NCBI RefSeq assembly: GCF_900102335.1
Contig: NZ_FNBM01000002.1
Coordinates: forward strand, 496,001 to 560,000
DNA: 64,000 bases
Origin: Phytopseudomonas seleniipraecipitans
Lineage (GTDB): Bacteria > Pseudomonadota > Gammaproteobacteria > Pseudomonadales > Pseudomonadaceae
Direction of reading: 5' to 3'
Part shown: piece after piece, positions 62,107-64,000 of the stretch
Position numbering within the stretch: position 1 is the stretch's first letter
How the letters are laid out: each line of letters starts with the position of its first letter
Program-made: the position numbers and the translations under genes
The notes under the pieces: generated by a model
What the model was told of the DNA's origin: nothing
The model's input: only the letters and a program-made list of their open reading frames with translations
Database searches by the model: none

Positions 62107-63742
62107 AGCGCCATTCGAGTGGAACCCACTTCCAGTCGTCATCCGCTTCGGTGTCTGCCGGCAACGTCAGCGCGAACGGACCGTAGTTGCCCAGTGCACG
62201 CAGCTTGGGCAGCAGGTGGGTATCGGCGGCGTTGCGGAATACCGGCTCGTAGTTGGTCGGCAGGCTGTCCAGAGTTTCCTGTTCGAGGAGCTGCGACAGG
62301 CCTTCGGGAGCCAGGTAGCCGGGCACCAGGCCAGCGGAGGGGAGCACTTCGGCAAGCGGCGGGAAGCGCTTGCCGAGGGTATCGAGGGCCTTGTCCACCA
62401 ACCGGTCATCCAGGGAGAACAGCAATGCTTGTCCCTGACGTGCAAGGCTCACGTTGAAGAAGCCGCGGGAGACCAGGGCGTCAGGAGTATTGCTGTCTTC
62501 GGCCGGGTACTGACCGAAGTTGGAGCCCACCTGGCGGCGCCAGATATGACCATCGGCGATGCTTTGGCTTTCCACCGGGAAGCGGCCGTTCTCGGCATTC
62601 GGCTCGAACGCGCCGATCATGCCGTCGAACAACCCGCCGATGGCCTGATCGAGCTCAGGCGTGACGGCTTCGTCGAGGTGGGTCACCAGCAAGGGCGAAT
62701 GCAGTCGTGAATCGGCATACCAGCACAGGCCCGCGGTGCTGCCCAGGCGTTTTTCCAGATCCTTGCTGACTGCCCTGCTAGCGCCGACACGTGCCAACAG
62801 TTTTTCGGCACTGCCCGGCGCCACCGGAACCGCTACACAGGCGCTGGCGCCCATCGGCATGGCTTTCCAGATCGGCGTGAAATCCAGGCGCGGCTGGTCA
62901 TCGACTTCGTTCAGGGCCAGGAAGCTGCTCCAGCCGGCCTCGCCCTTCTCGAAGCGCAGCCCAGCGAAGGCCGGGAAGAAACGCTGGTAACCAAGCGCCA
63001 CATACTCGCCACTAAGCGAAATACGCTGCTGCTCCTGCTCGCGGGCCTTGAGGCCGAAGCGCTTGGCAAACGGGCTATCGCCGTCGAGCAGAGATTCCAC
63101 CGACGCCACCGCGTCGCGGCCGAGCTTGTCGTCGTCGCCGAACAGCATGCCGGGCGACGACAGCACCAGCAGCTTGTCGCCATGGCTGGCGAGCAGCAAT
63201 GCGCGGTCACCCAGGTAGCTGAGTCGATACAGCGGCACGCTGCTGCCATCGACGTGCAGCTCACCCGCCTGTTTCAACTGGCTATCGTCCAGGGCGATGT
63301 GGGCCAGCGGCTCCAGCACCTTGGCCAGACCGCCACGTTGCATGACCATCAGGAAATGCTTGAGCTTGCCATCGGCGCCCTTCCACAGAGCGACATCCGC
63401 GGGCTGGTCGAGCAGTTCGTCGAGCAGGTTGTCACGCAGCTTCAGGTCGCGCTCGTAGACGATCCGCCGCAGGCTGCCAACCAGCCCGAGGCGGTCGGCG
63501 TTGTGCTCGTAATAGAAGACGAAGTCTTCGGTGAGCGTATCGCGCAGCAGCGGCACCGCCAGCAGATCCTTGGGCAGGCGGCTGAGCGAGGCGCTCTCGA
63601 TCAGCGCATCGGGGCGTTGCAGATCCAGGCCCAGGGTGCTGCGTTCCCCCAGCTCGCGCGAGTCCTGGCCGCAGGCGGCGAGCAGCACGGCCAGCGCCAG
63701 AACGGACAGGCGCGGCAGGTGGGCGGTAATCATCCGGTTCAT
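62099..63742 (-). CDS. magB: Mag operon lipoprotein MagB (DUF2138, YfaA-like)
   Basis: 547 residues from ATG 63742 ([26 protein letters not shown]) with GGGG upstream; lipobox LLAAC (Cys 25). The body is the DUF2138 fold, a large alpha/beta lipoprotein of unknown function: [25 protein letters not shown] and [21 protein letters not shown]. In P. aeruginosa MagB interacts with MagD. Flanked on both sides by inverted copies of a 140-bp repeat; the stop codon sits at the edge of copy B. Confidence 0.88.
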   Translation of the reverse strand: MNRMITAHLPRLSVLALAVLLAACGQDSRELGERSTLGLDLQRPDALIESASLSRLPKDLLAVPLLRDTLTEDFVFYYEHNADRLGLVGSLRRIVYERDLKLRDNLLDELLDQPADVALWKGADGKLKHFLMVMQRGGLAKVLEPLAHIALDDSQLKQAGELHVDGSSVPLYRLSYLGDRALLLASHGDKLLVLSSPGMLFGDDDKLGRDAVASVESLLDGDSPFAKRFGLKAREQEQQRISLSGEYVALGYQRFFPAFAGLRFEKGEAGWSSFLALNEVDDQPRLDFTPIWKAMPMGASACVAVPVAPGSAEKLLARVGASRAVSKDLEKRLGSTAGLCWYADSRLHSPLLVTHLDEAVTPELDQAIGGLFDGMIGAFEPNAENGRFPVESQSIADGHIWRRQVGSNFGQYPAEDSNTPDALVSRGFFNVSLARQGQALLFSLDDRLVDKALDTLGKRFPPLAEVLPSAGLVPGYLAPEGLSQLLEQETLDSLPTNYEPVFRNAADTHLLPKLRALGNYGPFALTLPADTEADDDWKWVPLEWRSL

Positions 63743-63782
63743 AACAAAACCCCAGTTCATTCGAGCATCGGGATATCGATGT

Positions 63783-63921
63783 CAGGCTGTTGAAAAACTA
63801 TCTGCGTTGCCATCGCGGCGTTAAAAACAGCCTCAAAATACTCATGTACTACTCGTACACTCCGCTTTTTCGCCTGTTTTTGCCTTGCGCTGACTTCCTC
63901 GCTCACGTTTTTCAACGGCCT
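63783..63921. repeat. Copy A of the ~140-bp repeat with terminal inverted repeats
   Basis: CAGGCTGTTGAAAAACTATC at one end and GTTTTTCAACGGCCTG at the other are inverted repeats; the interior has TTAAAAACAGCCTCAAAATA and TTTTCGCCTGTTTTTGCCTTG. It fills the magA-magB gap. The reverse complement of its body recurs at 61968-62106. The terminal inverted repeats and lack of coding capacity suggest a MITE-like element; I recall similar sequences in many Pseudomonas genomes. Confidence 0.8.
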
Positions 63922-64000
63922 GCATAATTGAAGGATTTGACGAACAGCAGCTCGCCGATGGCGCGCAGTGGCACCAGAAAGGTCTCGCGCTTCTCGTTGA
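63912..64000 (-). CDS. magA: Mag operon protein MagA, C-terminus only (DUF2135-like)
   Basis: The last 28 codons before a TGA at 63912-63914 encode NEKRETFLVPLRAIGELLFV plus KSFNYAGR, clearly similar to the end of MagF (NEKQQSFLVPMR...LVKSFSYP). In P. aeruginosa the first mag gene, magA, also encodes a DUF2135 protein, so this is its end. The stop codon lies just inside the terminal inverted repeat of copy A. The remainder lies beyond the window. Confidence 0.8.
   Translation of the reverse strand, partial: NEKRETFLVPLRAIGELLFVKSFNYAGR

Overview
The window is a chromosomal segment of a Pseudomonas species: high GC, Pseudomonas-type products throughout, and a long block whose gene order (cysD/cysNC, algW, hisCDG-murA, the mla genes, kdsD/kdsC/lptCAB/rpoN/hpf/ptsN/rapZ/ptsO, fagA-fumC-sodA, pmbA/tldD, rng-maf-mreDCB, gatCAB, the mag operon) follows, as I remember it, the PA4442-PA4492 stretch of P. 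aeruginosa. The left 10 kb differs from that order and some intergenic repeats are unfamiliar to me, so I would not call it P. aeruginosa. A mendocina/oleovorans-like lineage is possible but unproven. I saw no rRNA, tRNA, CRISPR, prophage or transposase gene.

Left part (1-10.9 kb): a Fur-controlled haem uptake cluster (phuR divergent from phuS-phuT, the latter running off the left edge), a lone Rieske protein, sfsA with an aminotransferase, dksA-gluQ, an unrecognised 177-aa gene, a cytoplasmic-looking family I lipase, a 45-codon exported peptide and osmE. Next (10.9-24.1 kb, mostly minus strand): sulfate activation (cysD-cysNC), a Nif3-like protein, the envelope protease AlgW, then the convoy mlaF-E-D-C-B, ibaG, murA, hisG, hisD, hisC.

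The middle (24.3-31.4 kb, plus strand) is the envelope/regulation operon kdsD-kdsC-lptC-lptA-lptB-rpoN-hpf-ptsN-rapZ-ptsO, joining Kdo synthesis, LPS export, sigma-54 and the nitrogen PTS. From 31.5 to 47.7 kb the minus strand carries the iron-responsive fagA-fumC-orf-sodA operon (ending in an untracked 44-aa membrane peptide), the TldD/TldE pair, a nitrilase, an AsmA-like YhdP, RNase G, Maf and mreB-mreC-mreD. mreC appears to start at an ATA codon. gatC-gatA-gatB (48-51.3 kb) is the tRNA-dependent amidotransferase, followed by a small RlpA-like lipoprotein, a LysR regulator and an HPP-CBS membrane protein.

The right end (54.3-64 kb) is the mag (bacterial alpha-2-macroglobulin) operon, transcribed leftward: magA (only its C-terminus), magB, magC, magD, magE, magF. 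It is the most interesting part. MagD lacks the thioester cysteine; MagC reads as an NlpC/P60-like cysteine hydrolase; MagE combines a penicillin-binding-protein-like motif set, a SpoIID-like segment and an HExxH motif, suggesting a periplasmic machine that couples protease trapping to peptidoglycan. magB is bracketed by two inverted copies of a roughly 140-bp repeat, one of which seems to supply the start codon of magC and the last bases of magB.
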